Source: Polyangiaceae bacterium (lineage in GTDB: Bacteria > Myxococcota_A > Polyangia > Polyangiales > Polyangiaceae). Taken from it: DNA of 36,654 nucleotides. Of the stretch, positions 14,769 through 22,492 are shown piece after piece. Position 1 is the stretch's first letter, and each line of letters starts with the position of its first letter. The position numbers and the translations under genes were made by a program. The notes beneath the pieces were generated by a model. That model did no database searches and was not told the origin of the DNA. It saw only the letters and a program-made list of their open reading frames with translations. The stretch is taken from positions 1-36,654 of the forward strand of contig JAICQL010000059.1 in NCBI GenBank assembly GCA_025937895.1. The letters run 5' to 3'.

Positions 14769-16028
14769 ATGCGAGCAGTAATTCCGTATCGTCTTTGGTC
14801 TGTGGTGCTGGGCTCGACCCTGGCCTGTGGCGGAGCCTCGACCGAGCTGTTTGATGACCAGGCCGATGAGGCGCGGGACATCGAGGGCTTCGTGGCAGAG
14901 CCGGCGCCGGGGCGCACCGCGCTGAAGGCGGGCACCGTGGCCTCGCTGTTTCCCGGTGCTGGCACCAGCGGCGCAGCGCGCTCGCTGAGCCCGGGGCTTG
15001 GACCGGAGACGAGCAGCGAGTGCGATCCGCAGCCACTCGACAGTGAGCCGGTGGGCGCGACCGGGGTGCAGACGGTCTGCTTCTTCGGGCAAGACGAGGC
15101 CGAGACCCCCGCGGCCGCCATCGAGCAGGTGGTGGAGATCGTGGGCAACGAGGAGTGGGTGCACATCCGGCTCACCTTGAACCCCGACTTCGTCGACAAC
15201 AGCTATGGCGAGAATGCCATCGGCTGGGAGTCTCGCGCGGGCGGCCCCGGTCCGGCAGGACGCGAGCCGAAGCCGCCGAAGGAGCCGCGTGCCGGGGATG
15301 GCGAGCCAAGGCCGCCGCGCGGGGGCGCAGAGGCGCCTGCCGCTGGAGCGGAGCCGCCGCCACCACCCGAGCCGCCGAGCGGCGATGCAGAGCCGCCCGC
15401 CGCCGGAGCGGAGCCGCCGCCGCCACCCGAGCCGCCGAGCGGCGACCTGGAGCGCCCGGCCCCGCCCCCCCCGCGCGAGCCGATGGCGCGCCCCGAGCCG
15501 GCAGGCAAGGCAGGCCACACCTTCCGGGATCTGGTGGGCAGCGATCACGCCGAGATGGTGTTGCTCGATGCAGCGGGCAGCCCCGTGCTGCACTTCCGTC
15601 TCGACTATCTGTCCGCCGCAGCAGAGCAAGCCTCGGGCTTCGCCTCGCTGGGCGTCGCCGGTGGCGAGGGCCGGATGGAGCTGGGGCTCGAGCCCTCGAT
15701 CCTGGCCAGCACGACCTCGCTGGATCGAAACCTCAACGCCTGCGGGCTCACTGGCTTTACCGAGAGCTCACCGGCGACGGACCTTGACTACACTCCGAAC
15801 CCGGACGCCAGCGCCTGGGATTTCCGCGTCTCCTATGATCTGTGGGTGGCGACGGAGGCCTTCGGGGACGCAGGCTTCGGCAGCGCGCTGATCGAAAACG
15901 TGCACGCCTCACCCAGCAAGGCGGGCCGCAACACCATCGAGGTGGAGCCAGCGCCTTGCCCCCTGGATCCAGACGCGCCGGACCAGGAGCCCCAGCCACT
16001 GCCACCGGTGCTCACCGTCATTCGCTGA
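14769..16028 (+). CDS. Secreted lipoprotein of unknown function with Pro-rich insert
   Basis: ATG 14769 has a purine-rich ribosome site (GAGAGGAGA, 14754-14762). The first 20 residues end in STLAC, a lipoprotein signal. The 419-residue protein has two conserved-looking halves, about 95-155 (VCFFGQDEAETPAAAIEQVVEIVGNEEWVHIRL) and about 250-400 (FRDLVGSDHAEMVLLDAAGSP, LDRNLNACGLTGFTE, YDLWVATEAFGDAGFGSALIENVHASPSK). They are separated by a Pro/Glu/Gly insert at about 155-245 that contains a 60-bp DNA repeat. I have an impression of similar secreted proteins in other bacteria but cannot name a domain. It follows the Cys-rich lipoprotein by 74 bases on the same strand and ends against the convergent glycosyltransferase gene. 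Confidence 0.8.
   Translation: MRAVIPYRLWSVVLGSTLACGGASTELFDDQADEARDIEGFVAEPAPGRTALKAGTVASLFPGAGTSGAARSLSPGLGPETSSECDPQPLDSEPVGATGVQTVCFFGQDEAETPAAAIEQVVEIVGNEEWVHIRLTLNPDFVDNSYGENAIGWESRAGGPGPAGREPKPPKEPRAGDGEPRPPRGGAEAPAAGAEPPPPPEPPSGDAEPPAAGAEPPPPPEPPSGDLERPAPPPPREPMARPEPAGKAGHTFRDLVGSDHAEMVLLDAAGSPVLHFRLDYLSAAAEQASGFASLGVAGGEGRMELGLEPSILASTTSLDRNLNACGLTGFTESSPATDLDYTPNPDASAWDFRVSYDLWVATEAFGDAGFGSALIENVHASPSKAGRNTIEVEPAPCPLDPDAPDQEPQPLPPVLTVIR
15341..15448. repeat. 60-bp tandem repeat, 1.8 copies, coding for a Pro-rich insert
   Basis: 15341-15400 is repeated at 15401-15448 with only a few changes. Each copy encodes AGAEPPPPPEPPSGD followed by a short variable part. The period is a multiple of three, so copy-number change is tolerated by the reading frame. 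Confidence 0.85.
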
Positions 16029-16053
16029 GCGCCGGCGCCAGGCCCCCGCTCAG
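16025..16053. terminator. Hairpin holding both stop codons of a convergent gene pair
   Basis: CTGAGCG (16025-16031) pairs perfectly with CGCTCAG (16047-16053). The left arm contains the TGA of the lipoprotein gene (16026-16028) and the right arm the stop of the minus-strand glycosyltransferase (16050-16052). The 15-base interior is GC-rich. There is no T run. A bidirectional transcription end is the likely role. Confidence 0.45.
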
Positions 16054-16958
16054 TGGAACGGCGACAGCCGGTCCATCGGCACCCCCAGCTCGCGCAGCTT
16101 CTTGCCGATGACGGCGCGGATGGGGCGGATGCGGATCCACTCGAACTTGTCCAGGTAGTAGTGGGCGATGCCGAGGTAGCAATACGCCTTCTGCGCGGGT
16201 GAGAGCGGGGCTGCCTGCACCAGCTCGTGCAGGACCGATAGGTACTGCTCCGGGTGCGGATTGAGGGGGGCCGCACCCGGCGGCCGCAGCAGCTCCAGAA
16301 TGCGTGCCTCGCCCGGCCGCGGGATGCCGCGGTTGGCGAGGCACTCCGGTACGTGCACGTACGGCCCCAGCAGCGCGAGCTCCGCCGCCAGCATCTGATC
16401 GCCGTTCAAGATCGGGCGCAGGCCGCGGGTGTGCTCCAGCGCGCGCCGCCGGTGCAGCGAATACATGGGATCGAAGCGGCGGTAGTCCTCCGTCAGGAGC
16501 CAGATGCAGGTGACGAAGCGTTCGTGAGGATGGGGGGAGTCCACGCGCCGCCCGTGGTGCTCGAGGTAGTGCTTCTCGCCCTTGTCGTCCCAGTGTGCGT
16601 GGAAGGTGGTGACGCCGACCGCCTCCGGATGGAGCTGTAGCAGCTTCACGCATTTCTCGGCGTACATGGGCTCCAGCCAGTCGTCCGCACCGATCCAGCG
16701 GAAAAACTCGCCCTCGGAGAGCCGGAAGGCGCGGTTGAAGTTGGCGACGATGCCGGCGTTGCTGGCCTGCGGGAAGAACTTGATGCGCGGATCGTGCTCG
16801 GCGTAGCGCGCCACGACCTGCGCGGTGTCGTCGGTCGAGCAGTTGTCGGAGATGATCAGCTCGAAGTCGCTGAACGTCTGCTTCTGGATCGACTCGATGA
16901 CGCCGCCGATGGAGCGTGCGCCGTTGAACACCGGCAGGCCGAAGCTCAGTTGGGGCAT
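16050..16958 (-). CDS. Glycosyltransferase family 2
   Basis: The 302-residue protein has a GT-A fold start (LSFGLPVFNGARSIGGVIESIQKQTFSDFELIISDNCSTDDT) and the acidic metal/nucleotide-binding motif in FRWIGADDWLEPMYAEKCV, as in family 2 inverting transferases that add sugars from nucleotide donors. The C-terminal third (from about residue 215) is helical with no membrane segment, so the enzyme is likely soluble or peripherally bound at the inner membrane. It is the last gene of the minus-strand arm of the sugar cluster, 22 bases after the epimerase gene. Donor and acceptor sugars cannot be read from the sequence. Confidence 0.9.
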   Translation of the reverse strand: MPQLSFGLPVFNGARSIGGVIESIQKQTFSDFELIISDNCSTDDTAQVVARYAEHDPRIKFFPQASNAGIVANFNRAFRLSEGEFFRWIGADDWLEPMYAEKCVKLLQLHPEAVGVTTFHAHWDDKGEKHYLEHHGRRVDSPHPHERFVTCIWLLTEDYRRFDPMYSLHRRRALEHTRGLRPILNGDQMLAAELALLGPYVHVPECLANRGIPRPGEARILELLRPPGAAPLNPHPEQYLSVLHELVQAAPLSPAQKAYCYLGIAHYYLDKFEWIRIRPIRAVIGKKLRELGVPMDRLSPFH

Positions 16959-16980
16959 ACTAACGCCTCGCAGCGCCCGC

Positions 16981-18018
16981 TCAGGCCCGAGCCACTACCC
17001 AGCGCAAATCGTCGCCCAGGCGCCCCGCCTCGATATGCTGGGAGATGGTCTTGATGCGCAGGTACTTGCCGCCCTCCAGATCCTCCTTGGTCAGCTTCAT
17101 CTGCTTGTAGGCGGTGAGCAGCTCGGCCACGCCCTGCTCCACGTTCCAGGTCATCTTCAGCTGGGGCAGGTGCTTGGCGATCTTGTCGAAGCTGACTCGA
17201 TAGCAGCGCGGATCGGGGCCAGCGCCCTCGGAGAACTCGATCTTGCTGCCGGGCACCTGCGCCTGCACGATGTCGGCGACCTGCTTGATGCGGTAGTTCT
17301 CGCCGGGACGCCCGATGTTGAACGCCTCGTTGAAGACGGCGTCTCGCGGAGCCTCGAAGGCGGCCACGAACGCGCGCGACATGTCTTGCACGTGCAAGAG
17401 CGGGCGCCAGGGGGTGCCGTCACTCTTCATGAACACCCGACCGGTGGTCAGCGCGTGGCCGGTGAGGTTGTTCACGACCAGATCCCCGCGCAGGCGAGGG
17501 GAGACGCCGTACACCGTGGCGTTGCGCATGAACACCGGGCAGAACTTGCTGTCGGCCAGTGCGCGCAGGTCGTGCTCCACCATCACCTTGCTCTTGGCGT
17601 AGGGGGTGACGGGGCTGAAGGCGGCGCTCTCGTCCAGCACGTCGTCCTGGCTGGCGGCGCCGTACACGCTGCACGACGACGAGTACACGAAGCGGTTGGC
17701 GCCGGCGGCCTTGGCCAGCTCCGCCAGCCGCATCGAGGCGCGATGGTTGATGTCGTACGTCGACTCGGGGTTCAGGTTGCCGAGCGGATCGTTCGAGACC
17801 GCGGCCAGGTGCGCGACCCCATCGAAACCCTTCAGATCCTCGGGCGCGAGGTCGCGGATATCCTTGCGGATCACCTTCATGTTCGGCTGGTACGGGCCGA
17901 AGTCGCAGCCTTCGAAGTACTGGTTGTCGAGCCCGACCACCTCGTGCCCGGCCGCCTGCAGCAAGGGCGCCATCACCGCTCCTACGTACCCGTCGTGACC
18001 CGTCATCAAAATGCGCAT
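16981..18018 (-). CDS. NAD-dependent sugar-nucleotide epimerase/dehydratase (extended SDR)
   Basis: ATG 18018 is preceded by GGGAG and starts directly at the Rossmann strand (MRILMTGHDGYVGAVMAPLL, with TGxxGxxG). An in-frame GTG at 18057 adds 13 residues without a ribosome site and is less likely. Family marks are HLAAVSNDPLGN, the SSCSVYG segment, catalytic Y-x3-K in TPYAKSK, and RNATVYGVSPR. Enzymes of this class epimerise, dehydrate or reduce nucleotide-bound hexoses through a 4-keto intermediate. In context it probably acts on the CDP- or dTDP-sugar made by this cluster, perhaps as the 4-ketoreductase; the exact reaction is not readable. Confidence 0.88.
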   Translation of the reverse strand: MRILMTGHDGYVGAVMAPLLQAAGHEVVGLDNQYFEGCDFGPYQPNMKVIRKDIRDLAPEDLKGFDGVAHLAAVSNDPLGNLNPESTYDINHRASMRLAELAKAAGANRFVYSSSCSVYGAASQDDVLDESAAFSPVTPYAKSKVMVEHDLRALADSKFCPVFMRNATVYGVSPRLRGDLVVNNLTGHALTTGRVFMKSDGTPWRPLLHVQDMSRAFVAAFEAPRDAVFNEAFNIGRPGENYRIKQVADIVQAQVPGSKIEFSEGAGPDPRCYRVSFDKIAKHLPQLKMTWNVEQGVAELLTAYKQMKLTKEDLEGGKYLRIKTISQHIEAGRLGDDLRWVVARA

Positions 18019-18059
18019 GCTAATTTTCGTCTCCCGCGCGCGACGCGCGCCATTCACTG

Positions 18060-18113
18060 CAACAGGGCTGCTTCAAACAACAGAGCTGCTTCAGACAACA
18101 GAGCTGCTTCAGA
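18060..18113. repeat. 18-bp tandem repeat, three copies, over the 3' end of the DUF4910 gene
   Basis: The units start at 18060, 18078 and 18096 (caacagagctgcttcaga, the first with two or three changes). Each carries TGA in the same frame on the minus strand, so the gene ends in the first unit and two further in-frame stops follow. The array fills most of the gap before the epimerase gene. Confidence 0.9.
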
Positions 18114-19506
18114 CCGCGCGCAGCAGCTCTTGCCGTTCGAGCAGGAGCGCCGCGTCGCGGACGGTATTGAAGGGTAGCTTGGCACGCTCGGCGATGGACA
18201 GCAGATCATGCTGCTCGTCGCTGAGCGCCAGCACCCAGAACAGGGCCAGCTGAGTGTCGGCGATGTGAGCGCCGCCGAGCGCCTTGTACACGCCGCGCTT
18301 GCCGAGTTGCGGCTCGCCGTAGGGCCGCAGGTTGCGGAAGGTACGGTTGTCGTTGAGCATGTGAACGGCAGCCAGGCACAGCTCGAGCGACTGCTCCAGC
18401 CGCTGCCCGCTGATGAAGCTCAGGTTGTCGGCCGAGGTGTGGTACTCGGGGAATTTGCCGTGCTGGCCGCGCATGATGGAGCCAAACGGCAGCGCGAAGC
18501 CCGGCGAGTTGAACTGGCGCTCGTCGTACCCGTACGGGAAGTAGTCGATGACCTCGTGCGGCTGCCCAGAGCTCGCGAGCACGTGGCTCAGCACGCGATC
18601 GATCTCGCGCTGGCCGTGCAGGGTGCGCTTGTAGCAGTAGGGGCTCGCGTCACCCAGGCACACGAGCGACATGCCGTGCTTGATGCTGTCGGCGCGCTCG
18701 CGGTTGCGCGCGAGCCAGCTGATGGAGCCGATCGTGCCCGGTATGAACAGCACGCGCAGGGTGTAGCGGGGCTGCTGCGCCTGCGCGACGGCGTGCAGCT
18801 CCTTCAACAGGAACGTGGCCACGCTCAGCCCGCTCAGGTTGTCGTTGCATAGCGACGGATGGCAGACGTGCGCAGTGAGCACGATCTCCTGCGCCGTCTG
18901 CCCGGGGATGACGCACTCGGCGTAGGTGAGGTGGCCCGGCTCCAGGCTGGAGTCGATGCAGATGTCGTATTCCGGGTCCGTCAGGCTCTCGCGCTGGCGC
19001 TGCGAGAGGCAGAAACCCCAGCGCTCCGCGTAATACGACGTGCGATACGGGACCCAGTCCGGCTGCTCCGGCAAGGAGTACAGGTGCGGCTCCAGCTCGG
19101 CGCGCGAGATGCGCTGGCGGATGGGCGTGCTGTAGTTCAGCACGTGCAGGTTGCAGCGCTCGAAGTCGATCACCCGCTCGCCGTTGAGCCGCTGGATCCA
19201 GCCGCCCTTGATGTTCCACTCCTTGGGCACCGTCCAGTCGAGCACCTCGGTACCGGTGGGCACCTCCGACACCTCGAGCGGCAGCTCGGGCCCCAGGGCG
19301 CGGGCGATGAGCTGCAAGGTCTGCCGCACCCCGTTACCGGTGATGCTGCGGCAGATGGGGTAGAGCTCCCGCACCAGGTCGTACATCGCCTCCCCCCGCT
19401 TGCTGGTGGGCTGCGCGGGCGCCGCTCCGGCGGGAGCGGGCTCGACCGGCCGCGGGGACACGGGATTCTGGAGCACAGGGCTCTTGGATACAGGGCTCAG
19501 CGACAT
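18109..19506 (-). CDS. DUF4910 aminopeptidase-like protein with C-terminal winged helix
   Basis: The 465-residue protein matches in layout the DUF4910 group, found in polysaccharide gene clusters. A zinc-aminopeptidase-like core (about 35-385) shows LTAHVCHPSLCNDNLSGLS with candidate metal ligands His and Asp, and PEYHTSADNLSFI with a later His. LFIPGTIGSISWLARN is also typical. The last 75 residues (LALFWVLALSDEQHDLLSIAERAKLPFNTVRDAALLLERQELL) form a helix-turn-helix-like domain. Residues 4-23 consist of four five-residue repeats (SPVSK, SPVLQ, NPVSP, RPVEP), probably a disordered extension. It sits between the 3,5-epimerase and the NAD-dependent epimerase. Its role in sugar synthesis is not established; modification or deacylation of a sugar amide is one idea. 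The start at ATG 19506 has no good ribosome site. Confidence 0.82.
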   Translation of the reverse strand: MSLSPVSKSPVLQNPVSPRPVEPAPAGAAPAQPTSKRGEAMYDLVRELYPICRSITGNGVRQTLQLIARALGPELPLEVSEVPTGTEVLDWTVPKEWNIKGGWIQRLNGERVIDFERCNLHVLNYSTPIRQRISRAELEPHLYSLPEQPDWVPYRTSYYAERWGFCLSQRQRESLTDPEYDICIDSSLEPGHLTYAECVIPGQTAQEIVLTAHVCHPSLCNDNLSGLSVATFLLKELHAVAQAQQPRYTLRVLFIPGTIGSISWLARNRERADSIKHGMSLVCLGDASPYCYKRTLHGQREIDRVLSHVLASSGQPHEVIDYFPYGYDERQFNSPGFALPFGSIMRGQHGKFPEYHTSADNLSFISGQRLEQSLELCLAAVHMLNDNRTFRNLRPYGEPQLGKRGVYKALGGAHIADTQLALFWVLALSDEQHDLLSIAERAKLPFNTVRDAALLLERQELLRAV

Positions 19507-19545
19507 CTATTCCAACGCGAACACATAGGGAACGGCACGACCGTT

Positions 19546-20091
19546 CTAGTCGTCTTCACCCTCGGGGTGCCAGTCGGGGTAATTACGGTCGCGCTGGGAG
19601 ATGACCCGAGGGGCTTCCGGCCACGAGACGCCGATTCCCGGGTCGTCGTAGCGCAGCCCCAGGCCCGCGCCGGGCACGTAGAACTCGCTCATCTGATAGT
19701 GGATTTCCGTGTGTGGCAGGAGTGTCAGGAAGCCGTGCGCAAAACCCTTGGGGATATAGAGCATGCGGTGATTCTGCGCGCTGAGCTCCACGCCAAGCCA
19801 CTGGCCGAGCGTGGGTGAGCCCGGGCGCAGGTCGACGATCACGTCGTAGATGCTGCCTGTCTGGCAGCGCACCAGCTTTGCCTCTTCATGGGGCGTGCGA
19901 TTGTAGTGCAGGCCGCGCAAGGTGCCGCGATCGCGATTGTAGGACACGTTGCACTGTGGATAGTGCGCCACCAGGCCATGCTCCGAGAACTCGCGCTGGC
20001 AAAACGTGCGCGCGAAGTAGCCGCGGGCGTCCTCGTTCAGCTCCAGGTCGACGATGTAAGCACCGGGCAGGCGGGTTTCCGTGAAAATCAC
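19546..20091 (-). CDS. rfbC: dTDP-4-dehydrorhamnose 3,5-epimerase family protein
   Basis: The 181-residue cupin has the family signature NVSYNRDRGTLRGLHYNRTPHEEAKLVRC with catalytic His62 and Lys72, followed by YDVIVDLRPGSPT, MLYIPKGFAHGFLTL and YQMSEFY, which carries the expected tyrosine. RmlC/RfbC enzymes invert C3 and C5 of 4-keto-6-deoxy nucleotide sugars. No dTDP-glucose genes are nearby and the cluster carries the CDP-glucose gene rfbF, so the substrate may be a CDP-4-keto sugar and the symbol is given by family only. GTG 20091 is preceded by AGAGG. It is the first gene of the minus-strand arm and faces the methyltransferase gene across a 165-base divergent region. Confidence 0.88.
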   Translation of the reverse strand: MIFTETRLPGAYIVDLELNEDARGYFARTFCQREFSEHGLVAHYPQCNVSYNRDRGTLRGLHYNRTPHEEAKLVRCQTGSIYDVIVDLRPGSPTLGQWLGVELSAQNHRMLYIPKGFAHGFLTLLPHTEIHYQMSEFYVPGAGLGLRYDDPGIGVSWPEAPRVISQRDRNYPDWHPEGEDD

Positions 20092-20210
20092 GCGGGACCT
20101 CTAAAGTAGCTGGCTGCGCTGGTAACTGGCGTGGGCTGGCCTTTGCGGGAACGGCTGAGCCTGGCAAAGCCTGGTCAAAGATCGGTCGTTCTGCAAAATA
20201 GCTGGCCCGG

Positions 20211-20222
20211 GAGAGCGCTCTC
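20211..20222. promoter_or_regulatory. Perfect 12-bp palindrome in the divergent sugar-cluster promoter region
   Basis: GAGAGCGCTCTC lies 35 bases before the methyltransferase start in the 165-base gap between the two arms of the cluster. It could be an operator acting on one or both directions. No -35/-10 pair is convincing; an AT-rich stretch (gcaaaatagc, about 20193-20202) may hold a -10. Confidence 0.3.
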
Positions 20223-20256
20223 GGTCCAGGATATTTCTCTTCGAGAGGTGAGGACT

Positions 20257-21543
20257 ATGACCGGACAGAATCGCGAGAGCCAGCCCAAGAACCCCGCGCA
20301 CGCTTCCACCTGCCGCTTTTGTGGCCAGGGGTTGAGCCTGAGCTTCGTGGACCTGGGCAGCTCTCCGCTCTGCCAGAAGCACGTGCCGCTCGCCAAATCG
20401 CAAGAGGCGGAGCCTTTTTTCCCCCTGCACGCCTACGTGTGCAGCAAGTGCTGGCTGGTGCAGCTGGATGAGTTCGTGGTGCCCTCGGAGATCTTCGGCG
20501 ACGGTGAATACGCCTACTTCGCGTCCTTTTCGGACTCCTGGCTGGCGCACGCCCGCCGCTACGTGGACGCGGTGAGTCAGCGTTTCAACCTCGGAAAAGA
20601 TAGCTTCGTCATCGAGATTGCCAGCAACGACGGCTACTTATTGCAGAACTTCGTGCAGCGTGGAGTGCCCGTGCTCGGCATCGAGCCTGCCTCCAACTGC
20701 GCTGCCGCCGCGCGGGAGAAGGGCGTGGAGAGCCGCGTCTGCTTCTTCGGGTCGGACACGGCGAAGCAGCTGGTGAGCGAGGGCAAGCGGCCCGATCTGC
20801 TGCTCGGCAACAACGTGCTGGCACACGTGCCCGACCTCAACGACTTCGTCGGCGGCATGAAGCTGCTGCTGAAGGAGACCGGGGTGCTGACGATGGAGTT
20901 CCCGCACCTGGTGCGGCTGATCGCGGAGAACCAGTTCGACACCATCTACCACGAGCACTTCTCGTATTTCTCCTTCACCACGGTGCGGCGCATCTTCGCC
21001 CAGCACGGGCTGCGCCTGTTCGACGTGGAGGAGCTGCCGACCCACGGTGGCTCACTGCGCATCTACGGTTGCCACGCTGACTCTCGCGCAGCCAGCCACG
21101 CGGACACCAAGAACGTGGCGGCGCTGCTGCAGCAGGAGGCAGAGCTCGGGGTGGAGACGCCTGCCTACTACACGAACTTTGCCGAGAACGTGCGGGAGAC
21201 GAAGCGCAAGCTGCTGGAGTTTTTGATCGGGGTGAAGCGGCAGGGCAAGACGGTGGTGGGCTACGGCGCTCCGGGCAAGGGTAACACCCTGCTCAACTAC
21301 TGCGGCATCCGGCAGGACTTCGTCGATTACACAGTGGATCGCAGCCCCCACAAGCAGAACAACCTGCTGCCGGGCAGCCGCATCCCGGTCTACGCGCCGG
21401 AGAAGATCTTCGAGACCAAGCCGGACTACCTCCTGATCTTGCCGTGGAACCTGCGCGAAGAGATCATGAAGCAGATGGCAGACGTGCGGAAGTGGGGCTG
21501 CAAGTTCGTGGTGCCGATCCCGGCGGTGAAGGTATTTGAGTGA
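20257..21543 (+). CDS. NDP-hexose C-methyltransferase-like, SAM-dependent (three-domain)
   Basis: ATG 20257 follows GAGGTGAGGA; a longer frame from 20131 has no such site. The 428-residue protein has the architecture of sugar C-methyltransferases such as TylC3/NovU. First comes an N-terminal zinc-binding domain (CRFCGQGLSLSFVDLGSSPLCQKHV, then YVCSKCWLVQLDEFV). The SAM fold follows (FVIEIASNDGYLLQNFVQRGVPVLGIEPA), with the conserved TIYHEHFSYFSFTTV. A C-terminal domain contains VVGYGAPGKGNTLLNYCGI and HKQNNLLPGSRIPVY. Such enzymes methylate C3 or C5 of 4-keto nucleotide sugars, giving branched deoxysugars. It precedes rfbF by 47 bases, fitting a CDP-linked methyl-branched sugar. Confidence 0.88.
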   Translation: MTGQNRESQPKNPAHASTCRFCGQGLSLSFVDLGSSPLCQKHVPLAKSQEAEPFFPLHAYVCSKCWLVQLDEFVVPSEIFGDGEYAYFASFSDSWLAHARRYVDAVSQRFNLGKDSFVIEIASNDGYLLQNFVQRGVPVLGIEPASNCAAAAREKGVESRVCFFGSDTAKQLVSEGKRPDLLLGNNVLAHVPDLNDFVGGMKLLLKETGVLTMEFPHLVRLIAENQFDTIYHEHFSYFSFTTVRRIFAQHGLRLFDVEELPTHGGSLRIYGCHADSRAASHADTKNVAALLQQEAELGVETPAYYTNFAENVRETKRKLLEFLIGVKRQGKTVVGYGAPGKGNTLLNYCGIRQDFVDYTVDRSPHKQNNLLPGSRIPVYAPEKIFETKPDYLLILPWNLREEIMKQMADVRKWGCKFVVPIPAVKVFE

Positions 21544-21590
21544 GGGCGGTGCGGCGGCTGCGGAAGTGAAGAAGGAGTGAAGGAGCGGGC

Positions 21591-22370
21591 ATGAAAGTTG
21601 TGATCCTCGCGGGCGGTCTGGGCACGCGCCTCTCGGAAGAAACCTCGATCAAGCCGAAGCCCATGGTGGAGATCGGCGGGCGCCCCATCCTCTGGCACAT
21701 CCTCAAGATCTACTCGGCCTTCGGCGTGAATGAGGCCATCATTTGCGGCGGTTACCGCGCGGATGTGATCAAGGACTACTTTCACAGCTACTTCATCCGC
21801 AACTCGGACGTCACCTTCGACATGAAGAGCAACACGATCGAGGTGCATGCCTCGCATCGCGAGCCGTGGAAGGTGACGGTGGTCGACACCGGGCAGAACA
21901 CGATGACCGGCGGGCGCGTGCGCCGGGTGCGGGATTTCATTGGCGACGAGCGCTTCTACCTGACGTACGGCGACGGCGTGGCAGACGTGGACATCCACAA
22001 GCTGAACGCCTTCCACGAGAAGGAGAAATCGCTCGTCACGCTCACCGCAGTTTCACCGCCAGGGCGCTTCGGCGCCTTGATGTTGCACGAGGGCAGCAAC
22101 AAGATTGAGGCCTTCCGGGAGAAGCCTCGCGGCGACGGCGCCTGGGTGAACGGCGGCTTCTTCGTGGTGGAGCCGCAGGCGCTCGACTACATCGATGGCG
22201 ACAGCACGGTCTGGGAGCAGGAGCCGCTGCGCCGCCTGGCGCGCGAGGGCAAGCTCTCGGCATACCGGCACGAGGGCTTCTGGCAGGCGATGGATACCCT
22301 GCGCGACAAGAACGTGCTGGAAGAGCTGTGGGCCAGGGGCGAAGCGCCCTGGAGGAGCTGGCAAGAGTGA
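21591..22370 (+). CDS. rfbF: Glucose-1-phosphate cytidylyltransferase
   Basis: The 259-residue nucleotidyltransferase opens with LAGGLGTRLSEETSIKPKPMVEIGGRPILWHI, the signature of CTP-using RfbF. It continues with ICGGYRADVIKDYF, FYLTYGDGVADVDIHKL, TAVSPPGRFGALML and GGFFVVEPQALDYIDGD, all close to known RfbF proteins of the usual length (about 257). It makes CDP-glucose from CTP and glucose-1-phosphate, the first step to CDP-3,6-dideoxyhexoses and branched sugars. AAGGAG lies about 8 bases before ATG 21591. The next enzyme, CDP-glucose 4,6-dehydratase (rfbG), is not in the window; it must lie elsewhere, or the local NAD-dependent epimerase replaces it. Confidence 0.95.
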   Translation: MKVVILAGGLGTRLSEETSIKPKPMVEIGGRPILWHILKIYSAFGVNEAIICGGYRADVIKDYFHSYFIRNSDVTFDMKSNTIEVHASHREPWKVTVVDTGQNTMTGGRVRRVRDFIGDERFYLTYGDGVADVDIHKLNAFHEKEKSLVTLTAVSPPGRFGALMLHEGSNKIEAFREKPRGDGAWVNGGFFVVEPQALDYIDGDSTVWEQEPLRRLAREGKLSAYRHEGFWQAMDTLRDKNVLEELWARGEAPWRSWQE

Positions 22371-22492
22371 CGCTGGCGCCGCGCTGTGCCCAAGGCGCTG
22401 CGCGCACCCTCCGTGAGCAACGCTACATGGCGTGAAACAGCCCGTCCGCCAGCACTGCGGAATTTCTGACTCCGGCGTTCGCCGGCGAATTC

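Noticed and set aside
20131..20256. Upstream in-frame start for the C-methyltransferase
   Set aside because: It crosses the divergent promoter region and palindrome, and lacks a ribosome site; ATG 20257 has one.
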